NCBI RefSeq assembly: GCF_900182655.1
Contig: NZ_FXTC01000007.1
Location: forward strand, 1 to 64,000
Origin: Chryseobacterium rhizoplanae
GTDB taxonomy: Bacteria > Bacteroidota > Bacteroidia > Flavobacteriales > Weeksellaceae
Direction: 5' to 3'
Length of the DNA stretch: 64,000 nucleotides
Below are positions 6,716 to 14,635 of the stretch, in pieces (the first letter of the stretch is position 1; every line of letters starts with the position of its first letter). The notes under the pieces are model-generated. The model was not told where the DNA came from. It saw nothing but the letters and a program-made list of their open reading frames with translations, and did no database searches. A program made the position numbers and the translations under genes.

Positions 6716-7444
6716 ATGTCTGAATTTAACGAATTTGATCAGCAAGGCTCTGTGCCTAACAGAGATACGGGGTCGATTATTTCTCATGCCTTTGAAATGT
6801 ATAAAGGTGTTTTCGGTTACGGAATCGTAGCAATGATTATTTATCTGGTGGGAGGGTCTGTTATTCAGATGCTTACAGGATTTGATTCTGCTTCTATCGT
6901 AGAAGATATGAAATCTTCAGGAGGTGATTTTAATTATTGGAGTGCTCCGGGACTTCCTTTGTATATGGGGGCTTCCAGTCTTTTCGGTCTCTTATTATCG
7001 CCTTTGTATGTAGGATTGATCTACATGGTGAATAAATATAACACCAAAAGCCCTATTGAGTTTTCTGACCTATTCATCGGATACCGTCAGAATTTTGTAA
7101 ACATATTGATCTACAGTCTTCTATCTGGGATTATTTCTTCAGTTGCTCTTGCATTGTGTGTACTGCCTATTATTTTTGTATATCCTTTCCTTTTATTAGG
7201 ATATCCTATTCTGTTATTTGAAAATGCTTCAGCTACAGATGCTTTAGGGAAATCTTTCAATATTGCTAAAGAAAACTATGGCGTTTTCTTATTAACCGGA
7301 TTCTTAGGATTCCTGATCTCTATTGCAGGGGTTATTCTTTGCGGAATTGGGGTTATCTTAACCGCTCCGTTTATTATGATTGTAATGTACTCTACGTATT
7401 GTGCTTTCTTAGGAAAACCAAGACAAATTATGTACAGTAAATAA
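6716..7444 (+). CDS. polytopic membrane protein, function unknown
   Basis: A 242-aa protein with a hydrophilic N-terminus (MSEFNEFDQQGSVPNRDTG) and about five to six membrane segments. It contains the pattern IISHAFEMYKGVFGYGI near residue 22, where a short amphipathic helix meets the first membrane segment, and FNIAKENYGVFLL later. This helix-then-membrane layout is seen in DUF975-like and glycerophosphodiester phosphodiesterase membrane-domain proteins; relatives are sometimes labelled carotene monooxygenase, for which I see no support. Its own promoter precedes it, and the AI-2E family gene follows after 12 bases. Confidence 0.75.
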   Translation: MSEFNEFDQQGSVPNRDTGSIISHAFEMYKGVFGYGIVAMIIYLVGGSVIQMLTGFDSASIVEDMKSSGGDFNYWSAPGLPLYMGASSLFGLLLSPLYVGLIYMVNKYNTKSPIEFSDLFIGYRQNFVNILIYSLLSGIISSVALALCVLPIIFVYPFLLLGYPILLFENASATDALGKSFNIAKENYGVFLLTGFLGFLISIAGVILCGIGVILTAPFIMIVMYSTYCAFLGKPRQIMYSK

Positions 7445-7456
7445 AATATAAAATAC

Positions 7457-8536
7457 ATGATGAATAAGGACAAACAAATAAGCAGTGTTGCAATAAAGCA
7501 GATGTCTTTGCTGGCCATTATTATAGTGCTGGCAGGGTTGATCTGTTTTAATCTGGCATTGTTTATTCCCTCTGTTTTGGGGGCAATCACCATTTATGTA
7601 GTCTGCAGAAAATATAACTTTTACCTGCAGGAAGAAAAAAAATGGAAACCTTCACTTGCGGCATTTGCATTAATGTTTGCGAGTCTTATTGTTCTTATTC
7701 TTCCTATCTACTTTATTGCCGATCTGATTATTGATAAACTGGGAAATGCGCAGGCCTATATGGCCAAGTTCAATGTTTTCCTGGATAAAATACATTCTTA
7801 CATATTTTCCAAAACAGGGTTTGATATTCTGAGCAAAGAAAATATGACGAAACTGAAAGATAATGTAGGAAAAGTTTCTACGTCAGCGCTCAGTGGGACA
7901 TTCAATACGCTTACTGTAGTGATGTCCATGTATTTTATTCTCTATTTTATGCTGGAAAGACCAAGACTCTTTGAAAAGATTCTTACTTCTTCTGCACCGT
8001 TGAAGAGATCCAACATTTCTTTGATAGGCGATAAAATGAGAAAACTGATTATGGCCAATGCTATCGGGATTCCGGTTGTAGCAGTAGGACAGGGGATTGT
8101 AGCGCTTATCGGATACCTTATTTTTGGAGCTCCGGGAGCAATTCTTCTGTTTGCTTTGACGGCTGCTGCTTCAGTAATTCCTGTGGTAGGAACGGCTATT
8201 GTATATGTTCCGGTATGTATCTTTATGATCGCTGAAGGAAATACAGGTCAAGGTATTGGCTTAGCGATCTATTGCCTTGTAGTGGTAGGTCTTACGGATA
8301 ATCTTCTTCGCTTTACGCTTTTAAAGAAACTGGAAAACATCCATCCTTTGAATACGGTATTTGGGATTATCATGGGAATGAATCTTTTTGGCTTCATGGG
8401 GCTTATTTTCGGGCCTATTCTGATTTCACTGACCCTTCTTCTGGTTCAGGTATACAGAAATGAGTTTTCGGATGAAGAGACACCTCCAGACCTTGAACTG
8501 CCCGGCCAAAATGATCTTGAAGAAAAATTAATTTAA
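7457..8536 (+). CDS. AI-2E family transporter (PerM/TqsA-like)
   Basis: A 359-aa integral membrane protein of the AI-2E exporter-like superfamily. It has paired N-terminal membrane segments, a soluble stretch near residues 90-150 (KIHSYIFSKTGFDILSKENM), and a C-terminal group of about five segments with the family pattern PVVGTAIVYVPV followed by HPLNTVFGIIMGMNLFGFMGLIFGPI. Family members export small molecules or act as Na/H antiporters; the substrate here is unknown. It is probably co-transcribed with 6716 upstream and the DUF3820 gene 12 bases downstream. Confidence 0.88.
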   Translation: MMNKDKQISSVAIKQMSLLAIIIVLAGLICFNLALFIPSVLGAITIYVVCRKYNFYLQEEKKWKPSLAAFALMFASLIVLILPIYFIADLIIDKLGNAQAYMAKFNVFLDKIHSYIFSKTGFDILSKENMTKLKDNVGKVSTSALSGTFNTLTVVMSMYFILYFMLERPRLFEKILTSSAPLKRSNISLIGDKMRKLIMANAIGIPVVAVGQGIVALIGYLIFGAPGAILLFALTAAASVIPVVGTAIVYVPVCIFMIAEGNTGQGIGLAIYCLVVVGLTDNLLRFTLLKKLENIHPLNTVFGIIMGMNLFGFMGLIFGPILISLTLLLVQVYRNEFSDEETPPDLELPGQNDLEEKLI

Positions 8537-8548
8537 TTATATAAAAAA

Positions 8549-8785
8549 GTGGAAGGACTGAATCCCGAAATATTAAAAGAAATCTGTGTCATGAAAATGC
8601 CGTTCGGCAAGTATGAAGGAACGGTTCTGATTGATCTTCCGATCAGTTACCTGGAATGGTTCAACAAAAACGGAATGCCAAAGGGAAAACTGGGAATGCA
8701 ACTTTCAACAGTTTATGAGATCAAATTAAACGGCCTGATGGATCTTTTGACTCCCATCAGGGCAGCAGTAAGAAACGGATTGTAA
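8549..8785 (+). CDS. DUF3820 family small protein
   Basis: A 78-aa protein with the DUF3820 hallmark MPFGKYEGTVLIDLPISYLEWF at residues 17-38; the family is written as putative quorum-sensing-regulated virulence factor in some databases, but its biochemical role is not known. The start is read as GTG 8549, because the family begins a few residues before NPEILKEI; an ATG in frame comes only at the motif itself. It closes the 6716-8785 run and is followed by a very strong terminator. Confidence 0.82.
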   Translation: MEGLNPEILKEICVMKMPFGKYEGTVLIDLPISYLEWFNKNGMPKGKLGMQLSTVYEIKLNGLMDLLTPIRAAVRNGL

Positions 8786-8810
8786 TAAAAATAAATAAAC
8801 CAATCTTGGT

Positions 8811-8851
8811 AAAAAGTTTCGGCGGCATCGAAGATGCCGCCGAAACTTTTT
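8811..8851. terminator. bidirectional terminator, GGCGGC hairpin type
   Basis: A 19-bp perfect stem: left arm 8811-8829 (AAAAAGTTTCGGCGGCATC), a GAA loop, right arm 8833-8851. A-tracts and T-tracts on the two sides make it work for the DUF3820 gene and for convergent uvrB. A sister hairpin sharing GTT(T)CGGCGGC lies at 26434-26465. Confidence 0.95.
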
Positions 8852-8866
8852 TATAAATCAGTCTTA

Positions 8867-10858
8867 TTAAGCCTTCAAAGCTGCAATTTCATCTCTCAGC
8901 TTGGCCGCTTTTATAAAGTCAAGGTTTTTCGCAGCAGCTTCCATTTCTTTCTGCTTCTGTGTAATCATTTTCTCTATATCTTCACTTGCATAGGTTGCTT
9001 TTGTTTCAGCAACTTTCTGAAGGATTTCTTTTTGGGTATATTTCTCATCCGGGAAGTCTTTGCTTCTTCCGACAAGGTTTTCAGAAATCTTTTTATTTAA
9101 TGCTTTTGGCTTCAGGCCGTGATCTTCATTGTATTGCATTTGTTTAGCACGGCGGTATTCGGTTTCATCCAGAGTAGCCTGCATGGATTTTGTGATTTTA
9201 TCAGCATACATGATTGCTTTTCCGTTCACATTCCTTGCAGCACGTCCCACAGTCTGAATCATTGATCTTCTGCTTCTCAGCATTCCTTCTTTATCAGCAT
9301 CCAGAATAGCTACTAATGAAACTTCAGGTAAATCCAATCCTTCTCGCAATAAGTTAACCCCAATAAGCACATCAAAAAGCCCCAGACGAAGATCCTGCAT
9401 GATCTGAATACGTTCCAGCGTTTCAACATCAGAGTGAATATATCTTGTTCTGATTCCGAATTTGGTAAAGTATTTCGTAAGTTCTTCTGCCATTTTCTTC
9501 GTTAAAGTCGTTACCAGTACTCTTTCATCAGCATCAGATCTTTTATGGATTTCCTCCATCAAATCATCAATCTGGTTGATGGTAGGTCTTACCTCAATAA
9601 TGGGGTCAAGAAGTCCTGTCGGACGGATGATCTGCTCTATATAAGCTCCTCCGGTTTTTTCAAGTTCATAATCTGCAGGAGTTGCTGAAACATAGATTAC
9701 CTGATTCTGAATAGCTTCAAATTCTTCAAACTTTAAAGGTCTGTTGTCCATAGCAGCCGGCAGTCTGAAACCGTATTCCACTAATGCTTCTTTTCTGCTT
9801 CGGTCACCACCATACATAGCATGAACCTGTGGAACCGTTACGTGGCTTTCGTCAATAACCATTAAAAAGTCTTTAGGGAAATAGTCGATCAGACAGAAAG
9901 GCCTTGTGCCCGGAAGACGGCCGTCAAGATATCTCGAATAGTTCTCAATTCCTGAACAATAGCCCAATTCTTTGATCATTTCAAGGTCCAATTCAGTTCT
10001 TTCCTGAAGTCGTTTGGCTTCTAATGGTTTTCCAACAGAACTAAAGAAATCAACCTGTTTTACCATATCATCCTGAATTTCTTTGATGGCACCGTTTAAG
10101 GTTTCCTTTGATGTGACAAAAAGATTGGCAGGATAAATTTGTATCTGATCAAAATTGTCTTCTACATTTCCTGTAACCGGGTCAAAGCTTTGAATTTTTT
10201 CAATTTCATCTCCAAAAAACTGAATTCTGATGGCATTATCAGTATAAGCGGGGAACACATCAATCACATCTCCTTTTACACGGAATGTTCCTCGTTGGAA
10301 TTCATTTAATGTTCTGGCATATAATGCATTAACTAATGAGTGGAGAAGCGCTGTTCTCGTCACTTTTTCACCAATAGCAATGGAAATTAAAGATTTATGA
10401 AATTCTGTAGGGTTTCCGATACCATAAATACAGGAAACAGAGGCTACAATCAAAACATCCCTTCTTCCTGAAAGAAGGCTGGCAGTTGCAGAAAGACGCA
10501 GCTTTTCCACCTCTTCATTGATGCTCAGGTCTTTTTCAATATAAGTTCCCGTTGTAGCAATATAAGCTTCGGGCTGGTAATAATCATAGTAGCTTACAAA
10601 GTATTCCACGGCATTTTCCGGGAAGAACTCTTTAAACTCCATGAAGAGCTGTGCCGCAAGAGTCTTATTGTGTGCCAGAACTAAGGTTGGGCGCTGAACA
10701 TTTTTTACAACATTCGCAACAGTAAAGGTTTTTCCGGAGCCTGTAACTCCTAGGAGTGTTTGATATTTCTCACCGATCTCTATTCCTTCGGTAAGTTTTT
10801 CAATAGCTTGAGGCTGGTCTCCGGTAGGTTTATATTCTGATTGAAGCTTAAAATCCAT
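8867..10858 (-). CDS. uvrB: excinuclease ABC subunit B
   Basis: UvrB is the damage-verifying ATPase of nucleotide excision repair, handing DNA to UvrC. The protein starting MDFKLQSEYKPTGDQPQAI is 663 aa, the usual length. Visible are Walker A GVTGSGKTFT, the beta-hairpin region YYDYYQPEAYIATTGTYIEKD, the DEAD-like DESHVT, helicase motifs TLTKKMAEEL and GRAARNVNGKA, and the C-terminal UVR domain ending FIKAAKLRDEIAALKA. An in-frame ATG seven codons upstream (10879) lies inside the promoter box at 10877-10884, so 10858 is preferred. uvrA and uvrC are not in the window. Confidence 0.97.
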   Translation of the reverse strand: MDFKLQSEYKPTGDQPQAIEKLTEGIEIGEKYQTLLGVTGSGKTFTVANVVKNVQRPTLVLAHNKTLAAQLFMEFKEFFPENAVEYFVSYYDYYQPEAYIATTGTYIEKDLSINEEVEKLRLSATASLLSGRRDVLIVASVSCIYGIGNPTEFHKSLISIAIGEKVTRTALLHSLVNALYARTLNEFQRGTFRVKGDVIDVFPAYTDNAIRIQFFGDEIEKIQSFDPVTGNVEDNFDQIQIYPANLFVTSKETLNGAIKEIQDDMVKQVDFFSSVGKPLEAKRLQERTELDLEMIKELGYCSGIENYSRYLDGRLPGTRPFCLIDYFPKDFLMVIDESHVTVPQVHAMYGGDRSRKEALVEYGFRLPAAMDNRPLKFEEFEAIQNQVIYVSATPADYELEKTGGAYIEQIIRPTGLLDPIIEVRPTINQIDDLMEEIHKRSDADERVLVTTLTKKMAEELTKYFTKFGIRTRYIHSDVETLERIQIMQDLRLGLFDVLIGVNLLREGLDLPEVSLVAILDADKEGMLRSRRSMIQTVGRAARNVNGKAIMYADKITKSMQATLDETEYRRAKQMQYNEDHGLKPKALNKKISENLVGRSKDFPDEKYTQKEILQKVAETKATYASEDIEKMITQKQKEMEAAAKNLDFIKAAKLRDEIAALKA

Positions 10859-10876
10859 AGAAAAGAATGTATACAA

Positions 10877-10884
10877 CAAAAATA
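10877..10884 (-). promoter_or_regulatory. -7 promoter element of uvrB
   Basis: TATTTTTG on the minus strand fully matches TAnnTTTG. Predicted +1 is near 10873, 15 bases before the chosen start, which excludes the upstream ATG. Confidence 0.6.
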
Positions 10885-10973
10885 CGAAAGAAATTATTAG
10901 ACAGGATAATGTTTTGATGGTGAATATTTTGATAATAAAATTTTAACAGTTTCAACAGGAATAATTGAAAAAA

Positions 10974-11001
10974 TAAAAAAAGCGCTAAAAATTAGCGCTT
11001 T
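10974..11001 (-). terminator. terminator of the M56 peptidase gene
   Basis: AAAGCGCTAA (10979-10988) pairs perfectly with TTAGCGCTTT (10992-11001) around AAA. The A-run on its left is the U-tract for the minus-strand message whose stop codon is at 11007. Confidence 0.92.
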
Positions 11002-11006
11002 CAAGA

Positions 11007-12797
11007 TTAAGGTTTTGTAAAAGTCATTGTTGCGGGGACTTTTAGTACAGAAGCAATGGGTTTCCCATCTTTCGTAGCAGGTTTCCAAACTGTGTTATTA
11101 CTTATTTCAGTGACTGACTTAAGAAGTTCCCGGTTTAGTATTTCATTATCTCCCGAAGTGGTTACCTGTGTTGTTTTTCCTGTCTCATCGATATGAATAT
11201 AAGCAGTTGATGTTATAGTACCATATTTAGGTTCAAAGTGACTGGTATCAATGCCCTTATTTATTTGCATTCTGAAACTTTTATCCCCATCAACGTATTG
11301 TGCCGGAAGTTCATTAGTGTTCTGTGGAGTATTGATGGTTGTATTTGTGTTTTTACCTTGATTATTTTCATTTATGCTATTTATCCTTGGAACGATTGTA
11401 TCTGCAACGGCTTTTAAATCTTGCCTTTTGAATCCCATTATGACAGAAGATTTTCCTTCTTGTCTGGTCTTTTCAAAATAAGCCGGAGTCATTAAAGTAA
11501 CCTGATAAGGCTGAGGATTTTGTGCTGTTCTGGCATTTGGATAAATTTTACTGATATAAACATTTGAAAAATCTGTTTTCTTATAGTTTTTCAAAACGCT
11601 GTTTTCAATTTTTTTTGAATCAATCCAGACTGCATAGTCTTTTTTATTTAAAAATGATTTCAGTTCACTCTCTGTTGGAATTCTTTTTTTTAATTCAGGC
11701 AACGCAAAGAATGTGATCTTCTGCTCATTTTTCTGGGTTTCATTCAGTAAAGGATAAAGTTCTTCCAGTCTTTTTTTATCACTTTCTGAGACCTTTTTTG
11801 AAAATTCAGCATATTTTCCATCATTCAGCAAATCAGCATACTTAGCCAATATGTCTTTAAATTCCTGATAAGAATCCTGGTCATTAGTCTGAGCAGAAGT
11901 TTCCGCTATTTTTTCTGGTATCTGAATACTTGCGGAATTCCCTGCATATGTTCTTTCAGAAAGTAAAACAGCGGCAGCAATTAGCGTTGTGATTCCAGCT
12001 GTTTTCTTTAACAGGCTGAATTTCGATTTTTTGGTTTTCATCATAATAAATCTTTTTTTGGTGTTGTTAAAATTAAATGAATGAGTCAAAGGAGGATTTT
12101 GGTGGCTAAGAATTTGATCAAGAATAAGGTTTTGGTACTCTTTAATATTATAATTCTTTTTCAGTACCGCTTCATCTGCTAAAAACTCATGATTCGTGAT
12201 TACTGCTTTTTTGTATAAGAAAAGAACAGGGTTGAACCAGGTAAAAATCTTTAAAAGATCCAGTATTACTAAATCTACACTGTGTTTCTGATCAATGTGA
12301 GCCTTTTCATGCAGGAAAATTCTTTGGTCAATTCTATCATTTTCCATGTAATTTTTCCCCATATATATTGTATTCCAGAAACTGAATGGAGAAAGACTTT
12401 CACTTGTTAATATGATATTGTAATATTCGTAAATACGTTTTTCACCTTTAATTCTTCTGAAAGCTAAGAGAGCTAAGAGACTTTTCATGAGTAGAAAAAG
12501 TGTCATTACAGCATACACGCCCCACACAATATTCATCCAGTTGAAACTATCCTGTTCTGGCTGAATTAAAATCATTTGCTGAGCCGTTTCTTCAATCATC
12601 ATTTGAGTTTGAGGCTCTATTTTAGCTTCAGGTCTTTGTATCGTAATATTGATAAATGGAATAATATAAGAAAGCAGTATACCACTTAATAAATACCATC
12701 TGTTGAATCTGTACATTCTTTCTTTTTCAAGGAAGAGATAATAAACGGCAATGAAAACAGAAGAACACAGAACTATTTTCAGAATAATGGCTGCCAT
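11007..12797 (-). CDS. BlaR1-like M56 family metallopeptidase with TonB-like C-terminus
   Basis: A 596-aa membrane sensor-protease. Membrane segments occupy roughly residues 1-110 (three visible), followed by the zinc peptidase core with HEKAHIDQKHSVDL (HExxH) and the more distal HEFLADEAVL. After a further hydrophobic segment near 265-285 comes a long exported part. The last 80 residues (KYGTITSTAYIHIDETGKT to VLKVPATMTF) look like a TonB C-terminal-type domain. In the BlaR1/MecR1 scheme a signal activates the protease, which inactivates the BlaI-type repressor encoded two bases upstream. No beta-lactamase gene is adjacent, and no penicillin-binding sensor domain is seen, so the signal is unknown. 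Confidence 0.85.
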   Translation of the reverse strand: MAAIILKIVLCSSVFIAVYYLFLEKERMYRFNRWYLLSGILLSYIIPFINITIQRPEAKIEPQTQMMIEETAQQMILIQPEQDSFNWMNIVWGVYAVMTLFLLMKSLLALLAFRRIKGEKRIYEYYNIILTSESLSPFSFWNTIYMGKNYMENDRIDQRIFLHEKAHIDQKHSVDLVILDLLKIFTWFNPVLFLYKKAVITNHEFLADEAVLKKNYNIKEYQNLILDQILSHQNPPLTHSFNFNNTKKRFIMMKTKKSKFSLLKKTAGITTLIAAAVLLSERTYAGNSASIQIPEKIAETSAQTNDQDSYQEFKDILAKYADLLNDGKYAEFSKKVSESDKKRLEELYPLLNETQKNEQKITFFALPELKKRIPTESELKSFLNKKDYAVWIDSKKIENSVLKNYKKTDFSNVYISKIYPNARTAQNPQPYQVTLMTPAYFEKTRQEGKSSVIMGFKRQDLKAVADTIVPRINSINENNQGKNTNTTINTPQNTNELPAQYVDGDKSFRMQINKGIDTSHFEPKYGTITSTAYIHIDETGKTTQVTTSGDNEILNRELLKSVTEISNNTVWKPATKDGKPIASVLKVPATMTFTKP

Positions 12798-12799
12798 AT

Positions 12800-13171
12800 C
12801 TATTCCTTTATCTGATCATCTATGATATCACGGAGTTCTTTCAGCTGCTTTTGACTAAGCTTTGCATTCGATGTAAAAAAGGAAGCAAACTGTGTTACTG
12901 AGCTGTTGAAAAAACGATCAATCATGGAAGTCATTTCTTCCTTGAAATATTCCCCTTTTTCTATTTTTGGATAGTATTCACGGGAATTTCCATACACTTT
13001 ATAACCTACAAGATCTTTGTTCTGCATTCTTTTAAGCAAAGTTGCAATAGTAGTTGCAGCAGGCTTGGGGTCAGGATAGGTTTCCAGAATATCCTTCATG
13101 AAAATTTTTTTCTTCTCCCAAAGAATTTCCATGAGAATTTTTTCAGAATCTGTTAATTTAATCTCTTTCAT
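12800..13171 (-). CDS. BlaI/MecI/CopY family transcriptional repressor
   Basis: A 123-aa winged-helix repressor. The N-terminus KEIKLTDSEKILMEILWEKKK and the recognition region PAATTIATLLKRMQNKDLVGYKVYGN are typical of the Penicillinase_R family; the C-terminal half would dimerise. It is transcribed just ahead of the M56 gene (two-base gap), the usual regulator-protease pair. Its own promoter contains two palindromes of the MecI/BlaI type (13171-13186 and 13191-13206), so autoregulation is likely. Cleavage by the partner protease is inferred from the family, not seen. Confidence 0.92.
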   Translation of the reverse strand: MKEIKLTDSEKILMEILWEKKKIFMKDILETYPDPKPAATTIATLLKRMQNKDLVGYKVYGNSREYYPKIEKGEYFKEEMTSMIDRFFNSSVTQFASFFTSNAKLSQKQLKELRDIIDDQIKE

Positions 13172-13206
13172 TCTACAATGTTGTAATTTGTTCTACAAAT
13201 GTAGAA
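13171..13206. promoter_or_regulatory. two BlaI/MecI-type operators
   Basis: TTCTACAAATGTAGAA (13191-13206) is a perfect inverted repeat carrying TACAnnTGTA, the core of known MecI/BlaI operators. A second, looser repeat, TACAATGTTGTA, lies at 13174-13185, with centres about 20 bp apart, which puts both on one DNA face. The strong site covers the -7 box of the blaI-type gene, a direct blocking position. Confidence 0.8.
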
Positions 13207-13226
13207 TAAAAAATGAAACCAACAAA
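13196..13226 (-). promoter_or_regulatory. promoter of the blaI-M56 operon
   Basis: On the minus strand TTTG (13226-13223), a 19-base spacer and TACATTTG (13203-13196) match the Bacteroidota promoter consensus in both boxes and in spacing. The -7 box lies inside the strong operator. Confidence 0.8.
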
Positions 13227-13276
13227 TTTTATGGCATTATTTTTCCATTCATTATACAATCACCAATCCTAATATT

Positions 13277-14494
13277 ATGAGAATCAATCAATTTTATGTC
13301 CCGATAATGAGCCTTTTTCTTGTTTTGTCATCGTGCAAAGAAAATCATGCGAATGCTCAGAAGACTGGAAACGATGGAAGTGTAGAGACAGAGAAGCCTA
13401 ATTCTGATTACAAACCGGCATTTAAAGGGCAGACAAGAATCAAGGCAGTAAAGACTACAACAGCATATAATGTAGAGATATTAAACAAAGATTTAGGAAG
13501 ACCCTGGGGAATTATCAATTTACCTGATGGAAAGTTTCTGATTACGGATAAGAATGGTCACATGAATGTTGTGTCAATAGATGGGAAACAGGTGTCAAAA
13601 ATAGAAGGCTTTCCAAAAGTGGATTCAAAAGGGCAGGGAGGAATGTTGGATGTGGCTCTTGATCCTGATTTTACTGCCAACAATATTATTTACTTCAGTT
13701 TTTCAGAACCGTTTGGGAAAGGAAATTTAACTTCCGTGGCGAAAGGCAAGCTGTCTGCAGATCTCAAAAATATCTCAGAAGTAAAAGTTATTTTCCGTGC
13801 TGAACCTTCTTACGATGGAGATAAACATTATGGAAGCCGTCTGGCTTTTGATAAAGATGGACATTTATTTATAAGTACAGGAGAAAGATCAGATAAAGTG
13901 ACGCGTGTCTATGCACAGAAAACGGATAATTATCTTGGAAAAATTCTGAAAATTACAAAAGACGGCAAGCCCGCTCCGGGAAATCCTTTTATCGGAAAAC
14001 AAGGCTATAAACCTGAAATTTATGCTTATGGTGTGCGTAACCCGCAAGGAATGGCGATTGATCCTAATGGCAATCTCTGGGATGTGGAAATGGGACCGAG
14101 AGGTGGAGATGAGATCAACCTCATTCAACCCGGAAAAAATTACGGATGGGGAGATGTGACGTATGGAATTGAATATTCAGGTGATAAAGTAGGGCAGGGA
14201 ATCACCCAAAGAGAAGGAACTGAGCAACCCATCTATTACTGGGATCCGGTGATTTCACCAAGCGGAATTACTTTTTATACAGGAAATATCGAAGAATGGA
14301 AAGGAAATCTGATGATTGGATGTTTAAGTGGCGAGCATATTGACAGGATTGTCATGAAAGATAATAAAGTGATCGGTGAAGAACGTCTTCTGGCAGATCA
14401 GAAAGAACGTTTCCGCGACGTATTGAACGGAATGGACGGAAATCTTTATGCGGTAACCGACAGTGGTAAGCTTTATAAAATTTCAAAAAAATAA
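13277..14494 (+). CDS. PQQ-dependent sugar dehydrogenase (GSDH family) lipoprotein
   Basis: A 405-aa secreted lipoprotein: the signal ends in the lipobox VLSSC near residue 20. The body is a six-bladed propeller of the glucose/sorbosone dehydrogenase family, resembling E. coli YliI aldose sugar dehydrogenase. Visible motifs are GRPWGIINLPDGKFLITDKNG, KGQGGMLDVALDPDF, GSRLAFDKDGHLFISTGER, VRNPQGMAIDPNGNLWDVEMGPRGGDE and NYGWGDVTYG. It would oxidise sugars in the periplasm with PQQ as cofactor; no pqq synthesis genes are in view, so the cofactor may be imported. It converges on a TonB-dependent receptor gene across a repeat hairpin. Confidence 0.9.
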   Translation: MRINQFYVPIMSLFLVLSSCKENHANAQKTGNDGSVETEKPNSDYKPAFKGQTRIKAVKTTTAYNVEILNKDLGRPWGIINLPDGKFLITDKNGHMNVVSIDGKQVSKIEGFPKVDSKGQGGMLDVALDPDFTANNIIYFSFSEPFGKGNLTSVAKGKLSADLKNISEVKVIFRAEPSYDGDKHYGSRLAFDKDGHLFISTGERSDKVTRVYAQKTDNYLGKILKITKDGKPAPGNPFIGKQGYKPEIYAYGVRNPQGMAIDPNGNLWDVEMGPRGGDEINLIQPGKNYGWGDVTYGIEYSGDKVGQGITQREGTEQPIYYWDPVISPSGITFYTGNIEEWKGNLMIGCLSGEHIDRIVMKDNKVIGEERLLADQKERFRDVLNGMDGNLYAVTDSGKLYKISKK

Positions 14495-14510
14495 AAAAAC
14501 TGTATCAAAA

Positions 14511-14593
14511 TGTCATTCTGAACGAAATGAAATGTAGTGAAGAATCTTATGCTATTGGTTTATCAATGAGATTCTTCCTTCGTCAGAATGACA
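14511..14593. repeat. intergenic repeat hairpin between convergent genes
   Basis: TGTCATTCTGA (14511-14521) pairs with TCAGAATGACA (14583-14593), and GAAGAATCT (14539-14547) with AGATTCTTC (14569-14577), giving a long imperfect hairpin. The TGTCATTCTGAACG and CTTCCTTCGTCAGAATGACA arms belong to the same repeat family as 398-427. It may act as a 3' end for both flanking messages, although no clear T-tract follows. Confidence 0.65.
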
Positions 14594-14635
14594 AAGGTGA
14601 AATTATTAACCTTGGATACAGCTTCTTTTATTCTC

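Noticed and set aside
8834..9100. 88-codon plus-strand frame
   Set aside because: It begins in the terminator hairpin and is antisense to the well-conserved C-terminus of UvrB.
9462..9644. Small plus-strand frame within uvrB
   Set aside because: Antisense to the helicase core of UvrB, with no start context or family-like sequence.
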